Below are positions 6,935 through 16,300 of a DNA stretch of 64,000 nucleotides, piece after piece. The first letter of the stretch is position 1, and each line of letters begins with the position of its first letter. The position numbers and the translations under genes were made by a program. Origin of the DNA: GCA-2862585 sp965661345 (lineage in GTDB: Bacteria; Bacteroidota; Bacteroidia; Flavobacteriales; UBA7312); NCBI GenBank assembly GCA_965661345.1, contig CBFIDK010000004.1, forward strand, positions 69,870 to 133,869. The letters are read 5' to 3'. A model generated the notes under the pieces. That model was not told the origin of the DNA. It saw nothing but the letters and a program-made list of their open reading frames with translations, and made no database searches.

Positions 6935-9139
6935 TTAGAAACCTAAGGTTAATCCAAACAAGAAATTTCGTTTTGCTTGCGGGAAATACCCAGCCATATC
7001 ATAGCCCCCATCGCTGTTTGCCGTTACGTAGGCATCGTCTGGTCTAGGGTCGTAGCCGTCCGATTTAAAGCGGTAAATCCATGCGTTATTGACGTAATTT
7101 TCATCCAACAAATTATTGATTTGAAGACTCAGTCGAGCGTGCTTGAAAAGACTGCTTTTAATGTCCCAAATAAACCGTCCGTGGTGTACTAAATAAGCGT
7201 CTAATTTTCTGTCTTCGCTTGAGGTGTTGTCAATGTATTGCTCGTCAACATATTTGGAAATCAGTTGAAGTTGCATCTTATCGTTTAGCTTATAATTGAA
7301 TTTACTCGCCCAAATAAGTTCAGGAGAAAAAGCAATAGTTGTGTTTTGATACTGAACAGCTTCTTGTCCCCAAGTGTCCCAATTGTCAACGTATTCTGTG
7401 TAGTGTGCAATGGTGTTTTCACTAAATGAAATGTTTCCAGACCAGTCAATTTTTTGGTTGAATTTATAGCCAGCTTCAATTTCAATTCCTTTGCGTTCTG
7501 AATAACCCACATTTTCTCGCGTGTATTCACCAACATCGTTAATCTTGCCTGTCAAAATGAGTTGATTTTCATAAATCATATAGTAGGCATTGGCTGAAAA
7601 AATGAAGTTTTTATTTGCCATTTTATAGCCCAATTCCGTATCGTAAAGGGTTTCGTGCAAGGGTCTTGAATTTGGCGAAGAATCTACAAAGTCACTTCTA
7701 TTCGGTTCGCGATTGGCAACGGCAAAAGAAGCGAATGCGCTTGTGGTGCTGTTTATTTGGTAAAATGCACCAAATTTTGGGTTAAAGAAATCAAAATTTA
7801 CAGTGTCTTGCAATGACGTTCCGTTATCATCCTTTCCGATAAAGGAGTAGTCTACGTAACGTTTCTGCAAATCGCCATACAAAGTGAGTTCATCGCTGTA
7901 TTTGTAAAGCCCTTTGGCATACACATTGAAGTCTGTCTTAACGGCATCGTTGTCGTAGTAGACATGGTCGATTACACCATTACTAGCGTATTCTGCCCAA
8001 CGGACTACTCCATAGTGTTTTCCTTCATAAGTGTTCCATCCGCCACCAAGGGTGTATTCAAAATTATTTGTGCTGTTTTGGTAAGAAAAAATTGTTCCGT
8101 AGAAGTCGTTGTCGAGCCATTTTCTTCGTATTAAATCAGTGCTTGTTACTGTATCGTTTCCAACCACTAGGTTGTTTAAGCCGTAATCGGCAAAGTCTTC
8201 GCCTTGCTTAAACTGTTCGTAATAACCTCTGCCTTGTGTGTAATGTAAACCCAAATTAAAGGAAGCCGTTGCACTCAATTGCTTGTTGTAATGCATCATG
8301 TAATGGTCTTGCCAATAGTTGTCTGTTTCATTTTCATAGGTGTAGCTATTGAATGTCCTTAAGCTATCGTCATTGATGTAGGATAGAGGTACGCCATTCC
8401 AGGCTTGGTAGGTTTTTTCCTTTCCAGAAATGAGGGTAAATTTTAGCACCTCATCAATTCCGTAGTAGGCAGCAGAAAGGTACATCGATTTCAAATCTGA
8501 TGTGGCTCTGTCTATGTAGCCGTCTGACGATAGTCTTGAAAGACGTCCGTCTAGTGTAAATTTATTGGCTAATAAGCCCGTTCCAAATTCCACATTATTT
8601 TTTAAGGTGTTGTAAGAGCCAATGCTGTTATTAGTCGTTGCATAAGCATTGGGTCTTAGTTTTTGCGTTCGGAGATTTACTGTAGCCCCAAAAGCACCGG
8701 CACCGTTGGTAGAGCTTCCAACACCTCTCTGGATTTGAATATCTTCCACGGATGAGGTGAAGTCAGGCATATTTACCCACCAAACTCCTTGAGATTCGGC
8801 ATCGTTAAGAGGAATACCGTCAATGGTTACGTTTATTCGTGTTGGGTCGCTACCACGCACCCTAAAACCAGTGTATCCTATGCCGGCACCAGCATCTGAA
8901 GTTGTTACGACTGAAGGTGTTAGCGATAGCATGTAAGGAATGTCTTGTCCTAAATTTTGTTCATCCAAGGCATCTTGTGTGATGTTGGAATAGGACATGG
9001 GCGTTTTTTCAGTTGCCCGTAATGCATTGATGTTGACTTCTTGCAAGTCAGGGTAAATAATGAGTGTATCGGACTGCTGGGCAGAGAGATACAAGCACGA
9101 CGCTAAAAAGCATAGGCTAAAAGTTGATTTGATTGTCAT
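6935..9139 (-). CDS. TonB-dependent outer-membrane receptor, predicted thiamin importer
   Basis: A 734-residue outer-membrane receptor: signal peptide (about 1-20, ending YLSAQ), plug domain roughly 35-155 with GFRVRGSDPTRINVTIDG and VGSSTNGAGAFGATVNL, then a 22-strand-type barrel ending in phenylalanine (LFGLTLGF), the usual C-terminal signal for barrel insertion. It has no CarboxypepD_reg extension, unlike the other two receptors in the window. A TPP riboswitch lies directly upstream in the same direction, so the substrate is inferred to be thiamin or a thiamin precursor or phosphate ester; this matches the riboswitch-controlled receptors known from other Bacteroidota. The receptor assignment is firm, and the substrate rests on the riboswitch and on the thiamin-linked neighbours at 9303-10063. 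Confidence 0.9.
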   Translation of the reverse strand: MTIKSTFSLCFLASCLYLSAQQSDTLIIYPDLQEVNINALRATEKTPMSYSNITQDALDEQNLGQDIPYMLSLTPSVVTTSDAGAGIGYTGFRVRGSDPTRINVTIDGIPLNDAESQGVWWVNMPDFTSSVEDIQIQRGVGSSTNGAGAFGATVNLRTQKLRPNAYATTNNSIGSYNTLKNNVEFGTGLLANKFTLDGRLSRLSSDGYIDRATSDLKSMYLSAAYYGIDEVLKFTLISGKEKTYQAWNGVPLSYINDDSLRTFNSYTYENETDNYWQDHYMMHYNKQLSATASFNLGLHYTQGRGYYEQFKQGEDFADYGLNNLVVGNDTVTSTDLIRRKWLDNDFYGTIFSYQNSTNNFEYTLGGGWNTYEGKHYGVVRWAEYASNGVIDHVYYDNDAVKTDFNVYAKGLYKYSDELTLYGDLQKRYVDYSFIGKDDNGTSLQDTVNFDFFNPKFGAFYQINSTTSAFASFAVANREPNRSDFVDSSPNSRPLHETLYDTELGYKMANKNFIFSANAYYMIYENQLILTGKINDVGEYTRENVGYSERKGIEIEAGYKFNQKIDWSGNISFSENTIAHYTEYVDNWDTWGQEAVQYQNTTIAFSPELIWASKFNYKLNDKMQLQLISKYVDEQYIDNTSSEDRKLDAYLVHHGRFIWDIKSSLFKHARLSLQINNLLDENYVNNAWIYRFKSDGYDPRPDDAYVTANSDGGYDMAGYFPQAKRNFLFGLTLGF

Positions 9140-9199
9140 TTTTTTGATATTTTTCGTTAAACACTACCACCGACACGGAGCTGCCAATGGATAATTATG

Positions 9200-9280
9200 T
9201 TAAACTCCCTTCCCTTCCAAGAATTACCTTGGCAGGTTCAATGGGTATAATCTCAGCCCTGTTCAGGCACCCCGTAAAGA
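9200..9280 (-). ncRNA. TPP (THI-box) riboswitch
   Basis: Reverse-strand leader containing the conserved thiamin pyrophosphate aptamer core: GGGGTGCC, then a P3 stem CCTGAACAGG, then CTGAGATTATACCC (closing P2 as GGGGT/ACCC), GAACCTG, a P5-like CCAAG/TTGG arm around GGTAAT, and GGAAGGGAAGGGA. It ends about 60 bases before the TonB receptor start. Whether control is by termination or by blocking initiation is not clear: I see no strong U-run hairpin in the remaining leader, which favours translational control. Confidence 0.93.
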
Positions 9281-9285
9281 CGGGG

Positions 9286-9318
9286 CAAAGTTAGTATTCT
9301 TTTTATAAGGATTGCAAA
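9286..9318 (-). promoter_or_regulatory. Promoter of the TPP riboswitch transcript
   Basis: TTTG (9318-9315) and TAACTTTG (9293-9286) on the reverse strand are 21 bases apart. The predicted start point falls at the 5' edge of the riboswitch, so the receptor has its own TPP-controlled transcript even though its upstream neighbours point the same way. Confidence 0.6.
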
Positions 9319-9800
9319 AAATCTAATGAAGATTGCAAACGATTTTCTCCGCTAACAATACTGTAGGTTTTATTTAGAGCCGTGAGCTCATTTGCGTAGA
9401 TATTAAATAATTCTTGTCTATGCTTGGGGTGTTCTCTAAGTCCGTCATTTGCCCATGGAATATCAATATCGCACAGCAAGTAGTGGTCGTAATAGCGTTT
9501 TTCTATGTGCTCCAAAATCCAAGGGTCGCAATGGCCGTATTTAAATTCACTCCATACTTTACAAACGATGAGGTCTGTGTCTAAAAATAAGTATGGTTTT
9601 TTGGACGTAATGCCGTCTTCTAATTCAATTTGTTTTTTTGCAATATTGAGGATGTCTTCTTTGTCATACTTACCGTTTAATAGGTCAATGTATTCACGAG
9701 CGTATTCTTCCACATAAGGGCAATTAAAATGATTGGCTAGTGCTTTTGTTAGGGTACTTTTACCTGTAGATTCAGGTCCGATGATGACAATTTTTTTCAT
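9303..9800 (-). CDS. NadR-like AAA ATPase / nucleoside kinase domain protein
   Basis: A 165-residue cytoplasmic P-loop protein with Walker A GPESTGKST (8-16) and a downstream LFLDTDLIVCKVW segment, resembling the ribosylnicotinamide-kinase domain of NadR (AAA_28 family) without the nucleotidyl-transferase domain. Stand-alone versions in Bacteroidota commonly sit beside PnuC-type vitamin transporters. Here it lies between a YkoF-like thiamin-binding protein (2-base gap) and the TPP riboswitch, so phosphorylation of an imported thiamin-related compound is a reasonable inference, but a nicotinamide riboside kinase role cannot be excluded. No PnuC/PnuT gene is visible next to it. Confidence 0.8.
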   Translation of the reverse strand: MKKIVIIGPESTGKSTLTKALANHFNCPYVEEYAREYIDLLNGKYDKEDILNIAKKQIELEDGITSKKPYLFLDTDLIVCKVWSEFKYGHCDPWILEHIEKRYYDHYLLCDIDIPWANDGLREHPKHRQELFNIYANELTALNKTYSIVSGENRLQSSLDFLQSL

Positions 9801-9802
9801 CC

Positions 9803-10063
9803 TTAGAAGGATGGTTTTTCTTGAAGGATGGCATTGACTACCTTGAGGGTAAACACTACTTTATCGTTAGTAATAAAGCTGTTTTTCATTTCACTGTTTA
9901 TGGCATTCATTACATTATCGTATTCGCCAAAAACTTGAGTGCTCATTCCGTTCGTTTCCACTTTAATAAAAGGATAAGTACGTAATTTTTTTATGAAATG
10001 GATAATTGAAGCTTCGTAAGCTTTATCTAGGGGGTACATGCTAATTTCTACTGAGCACTCCAT
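9803..10063 (-). CDS. YkoF-like thiamin/HMP-binding domain protein
   Basis: An 86-residue single-domain protein of the YkoF / MTH1187 ferredoxin-like superfamily, recognised from MECSVEISMYPL and VETNGMSTQVFGEYD. Family members bind thiamin or its hydroxymethylpyrimidine moiety. I chose the ATG at 10063 because it gives the canonical N-terminus; the longer frame from 10150 adds 29 residues that are only the shadow of pcrB. The start lies 23 bases inside the end of pcrB, suggesting coupling. It has no signal peptide, so it acts in the cytoplasm. Its place next to the riboswitch-controlled receptor supports a thiamin role. Confidence 0.8.
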   Translation of the reverse strand: MECSVEISMYPLDKAYEASIIHFIKKLRTYPFIKVETNGMSTQVFGEYDNVMNAINSEMKNSFITNDKVVFTLKVVNAILQEKPSF

Positions 10064-10814
10064 TGGATTTGTTGGCGTTAAATTGGTGAATAGATTGAGC
10101 GATTTCTTGAATAAGGTTTGGATTCTTTTCAATACTGTTGCCAACAACAATTACGTCTGCTCCAGCCTTGCAATTGGCCACTGCTTTTTCGGCGCTGCAA
10201 ATGCCGCCGCCAATAATTAATGGTACTTCTAAAGATTGACTGACCATACTGATCATAGATTCAGAAATAGGGTTTGTAGCGCCACTTCCACCGTCCATAA
10301 ATATGAGTTTTAGTCCTAGCATTTCGCCAGCCATTGCGGTACACAATGCCACATCGTTTTTATCGTATGGTATGGGCGTTGTGTTGCTCATGTAGGAAAC
10401 GGTAGTGGGTTTTCCGCTATCAATAAGTATGTAGCCAGTTGGTAATACTTCTAGCTTAGAATGTTTGAGTATTGGCGCTGAAATAACTTGATTGCCAATA
10501 AGCATATCAGGGTTTCTTCCAGAAATTAATGATAAGAACAAAATGCCGTCAGCGTCTTTGTTGACTTGCATGGAATTGCCAGGAAATATAACCACTGGAA
10601 CAGAGCAATTCGATTTAATTGTTTGAATACAAATATCAAAACTACCATTGGTGAGAAGACTCCCGCCTACAAAAATAAGATCAACTTTAGCTTCTACAGA
10701 CTTTTCAATTAAATCTAGTAATTCGTGATGATTTTGCTTGTCAGGATCAATTAAAACCGCAAAAAGCTTATTGCCTTTTTCTTTGTTTGAAGTTATGTAA
10801 TTGTAAATATTCAT
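10041..10814 (-). CDS. pcrB: Geranylgeranylglyceryl/heptaprenylglyceryl phosphate synthase family protein
   Basis: A TIM-barrel prenyltransferase that joins a polyprenyl diphosphate to glycerol-1-phosphate. The 257-residue product shows LIDPDK (21-26), IFVGGSLLTNG, a TGYILIDSG segment, MDGGSGA and PLIIGGGICS with VVVGNSIEKNP near the C-terminus, as in group II GGGP synthases of Bacteroidota. The product lipid in Bacteroidota is not well established. The gene follows the phosphopantetheinyl transferase by 14 bases and overlaps the next gene. Confidence 0.92.
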   Translation of the reverse strand: MNIYNYITSNKEKGNKLFAVLIDPDKQNHHELLDLIEKSVEAKVDLIFVGGSLLTNGSFDICIQTIKSNCSVPVVIFPGNSMQVNKDADGILFLSLISGRNPDMLIGNQVISAPILKHSKLEVLPTGYILIDSGKPTTVSYMSNTTPIPYDKNDVALCTAMAGEMLGLKLIFMDGGSGATNPISESMISMVSQSLEVPLIIGGGICSAEKAVANCKAGADVIVVGNSIEKNPNLIQEIAQSIHQFNANKSNGVLSRN

Positions 10815-10819
10815 TTGCG

Positions 10820-10827
10820 CAAAGGTA
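10820..10827 (-). promoter_or_regulatory. Candidate -7 box for pcrB
   Basis: TACCTTTG on the reverse strand fits TAnnTTTG. It ends only 5 bases before the pcrB ATG, so a transcript from it would be leaderless or nearly so. The nearest TTG is 23 bases upstream, slightly too far. Confidence 0.3.
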
Positions 10828-10828
10828 A

Positions 10829-11368
10829 CTAATCAAAATAATACACTAACCAATGGTCATTGTATTTTTCATAATTTAACATGAAACTCTTGTCAAATAT
10901 AAAACATTCCATTTGATTTTCTTCTATACTGTTTATTCTTAAATCAGTCGTAAAAGTTAATCCTCCTTTCTTGTGAATTTTATACAGACATTCTTTAGCA
11001 GACCAAAATAAAGTGGCTTTTTCAATGCTTGTTGCCAGCTCTAATTCTTTTTTGTTCAGAAATTTAGTAGCTGTTTTTAAAGCTTTATGACCTATGGGTT
11101 CAATATCAATAGATGCCAACTTATTACTTATTAATATTGAAATATAATCATTGGTATGAGAAATTGAAATGGCTTTGCCGTTTGATAGTGTTGGAGCGCC
11201 AAATTCATCGTGGTTTAAGTCATCATTAGGAAAAATAGTATTGATAATTTTAGTAGAAGATAAGGCCTCTTTTTGTCGTTTGGAAATACCTTCGGGACAC
11301 AGTTTGTCAATGGATGCAATTAGAAGGTGAAAACGCTCGTTTTTTCTATTTACCAAAAAATCTATCAT
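10829..11368 (-). CDS. 4'-phosphopantetheinyl transferase superfamily protein
   Basis: Transfers phosphopantetheine from CoA to a carrier protein. The 179-residue protein has the Sfp-type motifs in order: ISISHT (67-72), SIDIEP (86-91) with the metal-binding D88 and E90, and FWSAKECLYK (121-130). It is shorter than Sfp (about 224 residues), closer to the compact AcpS-like/HetI group common in Bacteroidota. It heads the reverse-strand run that continues into pcrB. The carrier protein it modifies is not identifiable here. Confidence 0.88.
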   Translation of the reverse strand: MIDFLVNRKNERFHLLIASIDKLCPEGISKRQKEALSSTKIINTIFPNDDLNHDEFGAPTLSNGKAISISHTNDYISILISNKLASIDIEPIGHKALKTATKFLNKKELELATSIEKATLFWSAKECLYKIHKKGGLTFTTDLRINSIEENQMECFIFDKSFMLNYEKYNDHWLVYYFD

Positions 11369-11406
11369 TGGGTGGCAAGTTAGTCCAAAATGCGCAGTTT
11401 ATTTCG

Positions 11407-11414
11407 TATTTTTG
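11407..11414 (+). promoter_or_regulatory. Candidate -7 box for ahcY
   Basis: TATTTTTG matches TAnnTTTG and lies 18 bases before the ahcY ATG. No clear -33 TTTG at 19-21 bases. Confidence 0.45.
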
Positions 11415-11432
11415 CCCCCTAAATTAAATCAA

Positions 11433-12746
11433 ATGAATTCTAAAGTGGAAAAATTACCGTTTAAAGTCAAAGATATTTCTCTAGCAGAATGGGGAAGAAA
11501 AGAAATTTTATTAGCCGAAGCAGAAATGCCAGGTCTCATGTCCTTGCGCGAAGAATTTGGAAGTGAAAAACCATTGAAAGGCGCTAGAATTGCGGGTTGT
11601 TTACACATGACAATACAAACAGCAGTTTTAATTGAAACCCTAACAGCTTTGGGTGCTGAGGTGAGTTGGTCGTCTTGTAACATATTCTCTACACAAGACC
11701 ATGCCGCAGCGGCAATTGCAGCAACAGGCGTTCCTGTTTATGCTTGGAAAGGCATGAATGAGGAAGAGTTCGATTGGTGCATTGAGCAAACGTTATTTGC
11801 TTTTGAAGACGGTAAGCCATTAAATATGATTTTAGACGATGGTGGTGATTTAACCAACATGGTGTTTGACAATTATCCTGAGTTAGCAAAAGGTATTAAT
11901 GGTCTGTCGGAAGAAACCACAACTGGAGTTCTGAGGTTATTTGATAGAGAACGCAGCGGTACATTATATATGCCGGCTATCAACATCAACGATTCTGTAA
12001 CCAAGTCAAAATTTGACAACAAATACGGTTGTAGAGAATCTTTAGTTGACGGAATACGACGTGCAACTGACGTAATGATTGCTGGAAAAGTGGCAGTAGT
12101 TGCAGGTTTTGGTGATGTAGGAAAAGGTTCGGCAGAATCGTTAAGAGGAGCAGGGGCAAGAGTTATTGTTACAGAAATTGACCCTATATGTGCACTACAA
12201 GCTGCTATGGAAGGCTTTGAAGTTAAGAAGATGAAAGATGCAATTCCAGAAGCTGACATTATCGTTACTGCTACAGGAAACAAAGACATCATCCATGGTG
12301 AGCATTTCGAAATAATGAAAGACAAAGCCATAGTTTGTAACATTGGTCATTTTGACAATGAAATAGACGTAGCTTGGTTAAATGATAATTGGGGCGATAC
12401 TAAAGATACTATAAAGCCTCAAGTAGATAAGTATACAATTGGTAATCATGATATAATCTTGCTTGCAGAAGGAAGACTAATCAATCTTGGATGTGCCACA
12501 GGACACCCATCTTTCGTCATGTCAGCATCCTTTACCAATCAAGTTATTGCCCAAATGGAGTTATGGAATAATATCGAAAACTACGAGAAGAAAGTTTATA
12601 CTCTACCAAAGCACCTTGATGAAAAAGTTGCCCGTTTACATTTGTCAAAAATAGGTGTTGAGCTTGATGAATTAAATAACGAACAAGCCGATTACATTGG
12701 TGTTCCTAAAGATGGGCCGTACAAGCCTGACTACTACAGGTACTAA
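11433..12746 (+). CDS. ahcY: Adenosylhomocysteinase
   Basis: Splits S-adenosylhomocysteine into adenosine and homocysteine, keeping the methyl cycle running. The 437-residue protein contains the NAD-binding motif GFGDVGKGSAESLRGAGA (from about residue 225), the substrate-region phrases SCNIFSTQDHAAAAI and LDDGGDLTNM, and the conserved C-terminal KPDYYRY. The ATG at 11433 is preferred over an upstream TTG at 11412, which lies inside the promoter box. Monocistronic, followed by a hairpin shared with the convergent gene. Confidence 0.97.
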   Translation: MNSKVEKLPFKVKDISLAEWGRKEILLAEAEMPGLMSLREEFGSEKPLKGARIAGCLHMTIQTAVLIETLTALGAEVSWSSCNIFSTQDHAAAAIAATGVPVYAWKGMNEEEFDWCIEQTLFAFEDGKPLNMILDDGGDLTNMVFDNYPELAKGINGLSEETTTGVLRLFDRERSGTLYMPAININDSVTKSKFDNKYGCRESLVDGIRRATDVMIAGKVAVVAGFGDVGKGSAESLRGAGARVIVTEIDPICALQAAMEGFEVKKMKDAIPEADIIVTATGNKDIIHGEHFEIMKDKAIVCNIGHFDNEIDVAWLNDNWGDTKDTIKPQVDKYTIGNHDIILLAEGRLINLGCATGHPSFVMSASFTNQVIAQMELWNNIENYEKKVYTLPKHLDEKVARLHLSKIGVELDELNNEQADYIGVPKDGPYKPDYYRY

Positions 12747-12775
12747 CTAAGTTGTAACTAGCTTTGATGAATAGT

Positions 12776-12810
12776 GTAGGCTTTGCTTTTAATTAAGTAA
12801 AGCCTACTTT
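12776..12810. terminator. Hairpin between ahcY and the convergent lipoprotein gene
   Basis: A 13-bp stem with one G-T pair (GTAGGCTTTGCTT with AAGTAAAGCCTAC) and loop TTAATT. The T-run after it is short on both strands, so termination efficiency is uncertain. Confidence 0.65.
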
Positions 12811-13219
12811 AGTTTGAGACGGTGATGTAGTTGCCGTCAAAAGAAGTGAAGTATTGTTTCAGAGGCAGTAGGGCTGGGCCGCTAAAAGGTGTTCCATCAT
12901 CAAGCAAAAATTGTGAAGTGCAGCAGCTATCGACTAAGAAAACTGGATTTAACACATCGTTGAACTCTACCACTTCGCAGCTATTAGAAGGGCGGTAACT
13001 ACAAGTACGTTCATAGGCAACGTATTCATTGCTGTTTTTATGGTAAATTACTAATCCTCTTAGGCCGTAATTGTCGCTTGTGTAAATGGCACTGCCTACC
13101 CCTCCAATTTCCGAGGCTTGAATTCTGAAGTTCACATAAACATCTGGAATAGTGTTTTCATCCTTGGTGCAAGATGTCATTATTAAACTAAAAGTTAGGA
13201 TATATAATAAATTATTCAT
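12809..13219 (-). CDS. Lipoprotein with a degenerate Rieske-like fold
   Basis: A 136-residue predicted lipoprotein (lipobox LIMTSC, lipidated C17). The C-terminal half ends SQFLLDDGTPFSGPALLPL, which matches the end of Rieske [2Fe-2S] domains (a CxxH-G-S-x-F followed by G and GPA..PL). The cluster motifs are altered: C73-S-Y75 stands where C-x-H is expected, and C99-C100 where C-H of the second motif is expected. C81 is an extra cysteine. A classical Rieske cluster is therefore unlikely; disulfide bonds or another metal are possible. Function unknown. It converges on ahcY. Confidence 0.7.
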   Translation of the reverse strand: MNNLLYILTFSLIMTSCTKDENTIPDVYVNFRIQASEIGGVGSAIYTSDNYGLRGLVIYHKNSNEYVAYERTCSYRPSNSCEVVEFNDVLNPVFLVDSCCTSQFLLDDGTPFSGPALLPLKQYFTSFDGNYITVSN

Positions 13220-13345
13220 GATAGGGTGAAATTAGATAGTGTAAGATTACAATTTTTTCAATTAATCTATTAGTTAATTTTTATTAAATGTATATATTTA
13301 CAGACTTTATCATAAAGCAGAATATGAATAGAATTTTATAAAACT

Positions 13346-16300
13346 ATGTTCAAAAATTTTTACTTGCTTGTAGTGGGCTTTATTTTTACAGCTACCACAG
13401 TTTTAGCCCAGTCGGGTTCCTTAGAGGGAAAAATCACAGATAAAAATACAGGAGAGCCAGTTCCTTTTGCCAATGTAGTTGCCAAAAGAAATGGTAACCA
13501 AGTTGCAGGTGTTACTTCTGATTTTGATGGAAATTATACCATTAAGCCATTGGACCCAGGTACATATGACATCTCCGTGTCATTTGTTGGTTATGGTCAA
13601 GTTACTCTTGAAGGTATTGTAGTGTCCTCAAATAAAATAACATTTAGAGATGTTAAAATCTCTGAAGGTATCGATATCGAAGAGGTTGTCATTAAGGATG
13701 AAAAACCACTCTTAGACGCAGATAACCTTGGTGGTAAAACCGTTACAAGCGAAGAAATTAAAGCCATGCCTACACGAAGTGTGGCCTCCGTTGCTGCAAC
13801 AGCTGCTGGAGTGTACCAGAGTGATGAGGGTTCGAGCCTTAACGTAAGAGGGTCTCGATCAGAAGCGACCGATTATTATGTTGACGGAATTAAAGTAAGA
13901 GGAAGTCTAGCCTTACCACAAAGTGCTATTGAACAAATTACAGTTATGTCAAGTGGACTTTCTGCCATGTATGGTGATGCAACAGGTGGTATTATTAGTG
14001 TAACATCAAAAGGCCCATCTAATCAATTGTTTGGTGGTGCTGAACTAGTAAGTTCTCACTTGTTTGACGACTATAATTACGGACTTGTAGGATTTAGTCT
14101 TTCAGGCCCTATATACAAGGAGATTAAAGAAGACGGTTCAAAAGGAAGAGCGATATTAGGTTATTTCTTAGCTGGTGAAGGCCGAAATATAGACGATAAT
14201 AATCCATCGGCTGTCGGTATTTGGAAAATCAAAGACGAAAGCTTTGCCGCTCTAAAAGAAAATCTTTTTGTAGCAGTTCCAAATCAGCAGAGTTCATCTG
14301 TAGGTTTATTAAGTAACGCTACATTTTTGAGAGCTGATGATTTCGAAAATGTACAAGCAAAACAAAACACTAACAGTAGTGGTTTTAGCCTTTCAGGTAA
14401 AATTGATTTTAAACCAACCTTAAAAACTAATTTAACAGTAGGTGGAGCAGTGAACCATACTGTAAACAATCCATTTGTATACACATATTCACTGTTAAAC
14501 TGGGAAAATCACTCAGAAGAAGAGTCAAATACATGGCGAGTATATTCAAGATTTACTCAACGATTTGGTTCTCAGGAAGGTGATGAAGAGTCGGCATCAA
14601 CTATAAAAAATGCTTTCTACACCATTTCTGCAGATTATACCAAAAATGATTTTGAGCGTAGAAACAGAAACCATGGTGACAACTTATTCAGATATGGACA
14701 TGTTGGAAAATTCAACACCTATAAAGACAAGTTTTACTTTTTTGGAGAAGATACAGCTTCGGGAAGATCAGGTTTTATTCACGGCGCATTCATTGATACA
14801 TTACTAACTTTCGATGGTTCAAATTCCTATAACCCTGATTTAGCAGCTTACACTCAGCAATACTACGACCTCTTTAGCGAAAACGAATTACAAAGTTTAT
14901 CTTTTGGAGGTAGTGGACAAAGAGGGGTTATTAGAACGTTCAATGACCTTGGTGAACTAGGACTTTTAAATGGAGACGGACCAAGAAGTGTATATTCATT
15001 GTTTTACAATTATGGTGATCAATTTGGCTCATATGGAAAGCAGCAACTAGAGCAGTTTTCTATGAAAGCTACGGGTTCTGCAGATATAAAAGACCACGCT
15101 ATTCAGTTTGGTTTTGAATATGAAAAAAGAACGGATAGAAGCTGGTTTGCTGCTCCAAATGCCTTGTGGGGCCTAGGACGTCAGTTGGCAAACTTCCACA
15201 TTCAAGAATTGGATTTAGCGAATCCATATATCATAGAAAACGGAACATTTGACACCATTTATTACGATAGATTAAATAACAAAGATGCACAAAGTCGATT
15301 TGACTGGAGTTTAAGAGAGAAATTCAATATCGGTGAAATAGAGTATATCGATTTAGATTCTTTTGATCCAGATGATTTATCCATTGATATGTTTAGTGCT
15401 GATGAGTTAAACGAAAATGGCTTAGTATCCTATTATGGTTACGATTACAAAGGAGATATTTTAAGTTCTGCAGCCTCAATTGACGACTTTTTCAAAGTAA
15501 GAGTTGATCGAGATGGAGATGGTGTTGAAGATGACTTTGCTAGGAATATTGGTGCGTTTGAACCTATTTATACAGCAGGTTATATTCAAGATAAATTTGC
15601 TTTTGATGATTTAATCTTTAACATTGGTGTTCGTGTTGATCGTTTTGATGCAAATCAGTCTGTTTTATCAGATCCCTATTGCTTGTACCAGTCGTACACA
15701 GCGGGTTCTAATGCCTCATTATTAACCTCAGGAGATTATGTTAAGCCATCAAGCGTTGGAGACGATTATGTAGTTTATGTTAACGATTTAGACAACCCTA
15801 CTCAAGTGGTTGGTTATAGAAATGGAGAAGACTGGTATGACCAGAACGGAGAGCTAATTATTGATCCAAAATCAATTGCACAAGCTACTACAACTGGACA
15901 GATTACTCCGTATTTAGTGAATCCAGAAGATAGTATTCCAGTGTTTTCTGATTACGATCCAGAGACAGTATTTTCACCTCGTATTTCGTTTTCATTCCCG
16001 ATTTCTGATGAGGCTCAATTCTTTGCTCACTACGATGTTGTGACGCAAAGACCTCCAAGTGGAAACCGAATAGAGCCAATCGATTACCTTTATATACAGG
16101 ATAGAGTTGGGGCATTAATTAATAATCCGAATCTGAAAGCTGAAAAAACAGTGGATTTCGAATTAGGATTTGCTCAAACATTAAATCTTAAATCCTCTTT
16201 AACATTATCTGCGTTTTACAGAGAACTTAGAGATATGATTCAGATTGTTAGAACAAATTATTCTTATCCGGTTTCTTACCTTACCTACGGAAACATTGAC

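Noticed and set aside
11873..12343. A 156-codon reverse-strand open frame inside ahcY
   Set aside because: It is antisense to a firmly identified enzyme, has no recognisable family, and has the low-information composition of a shadow frame.
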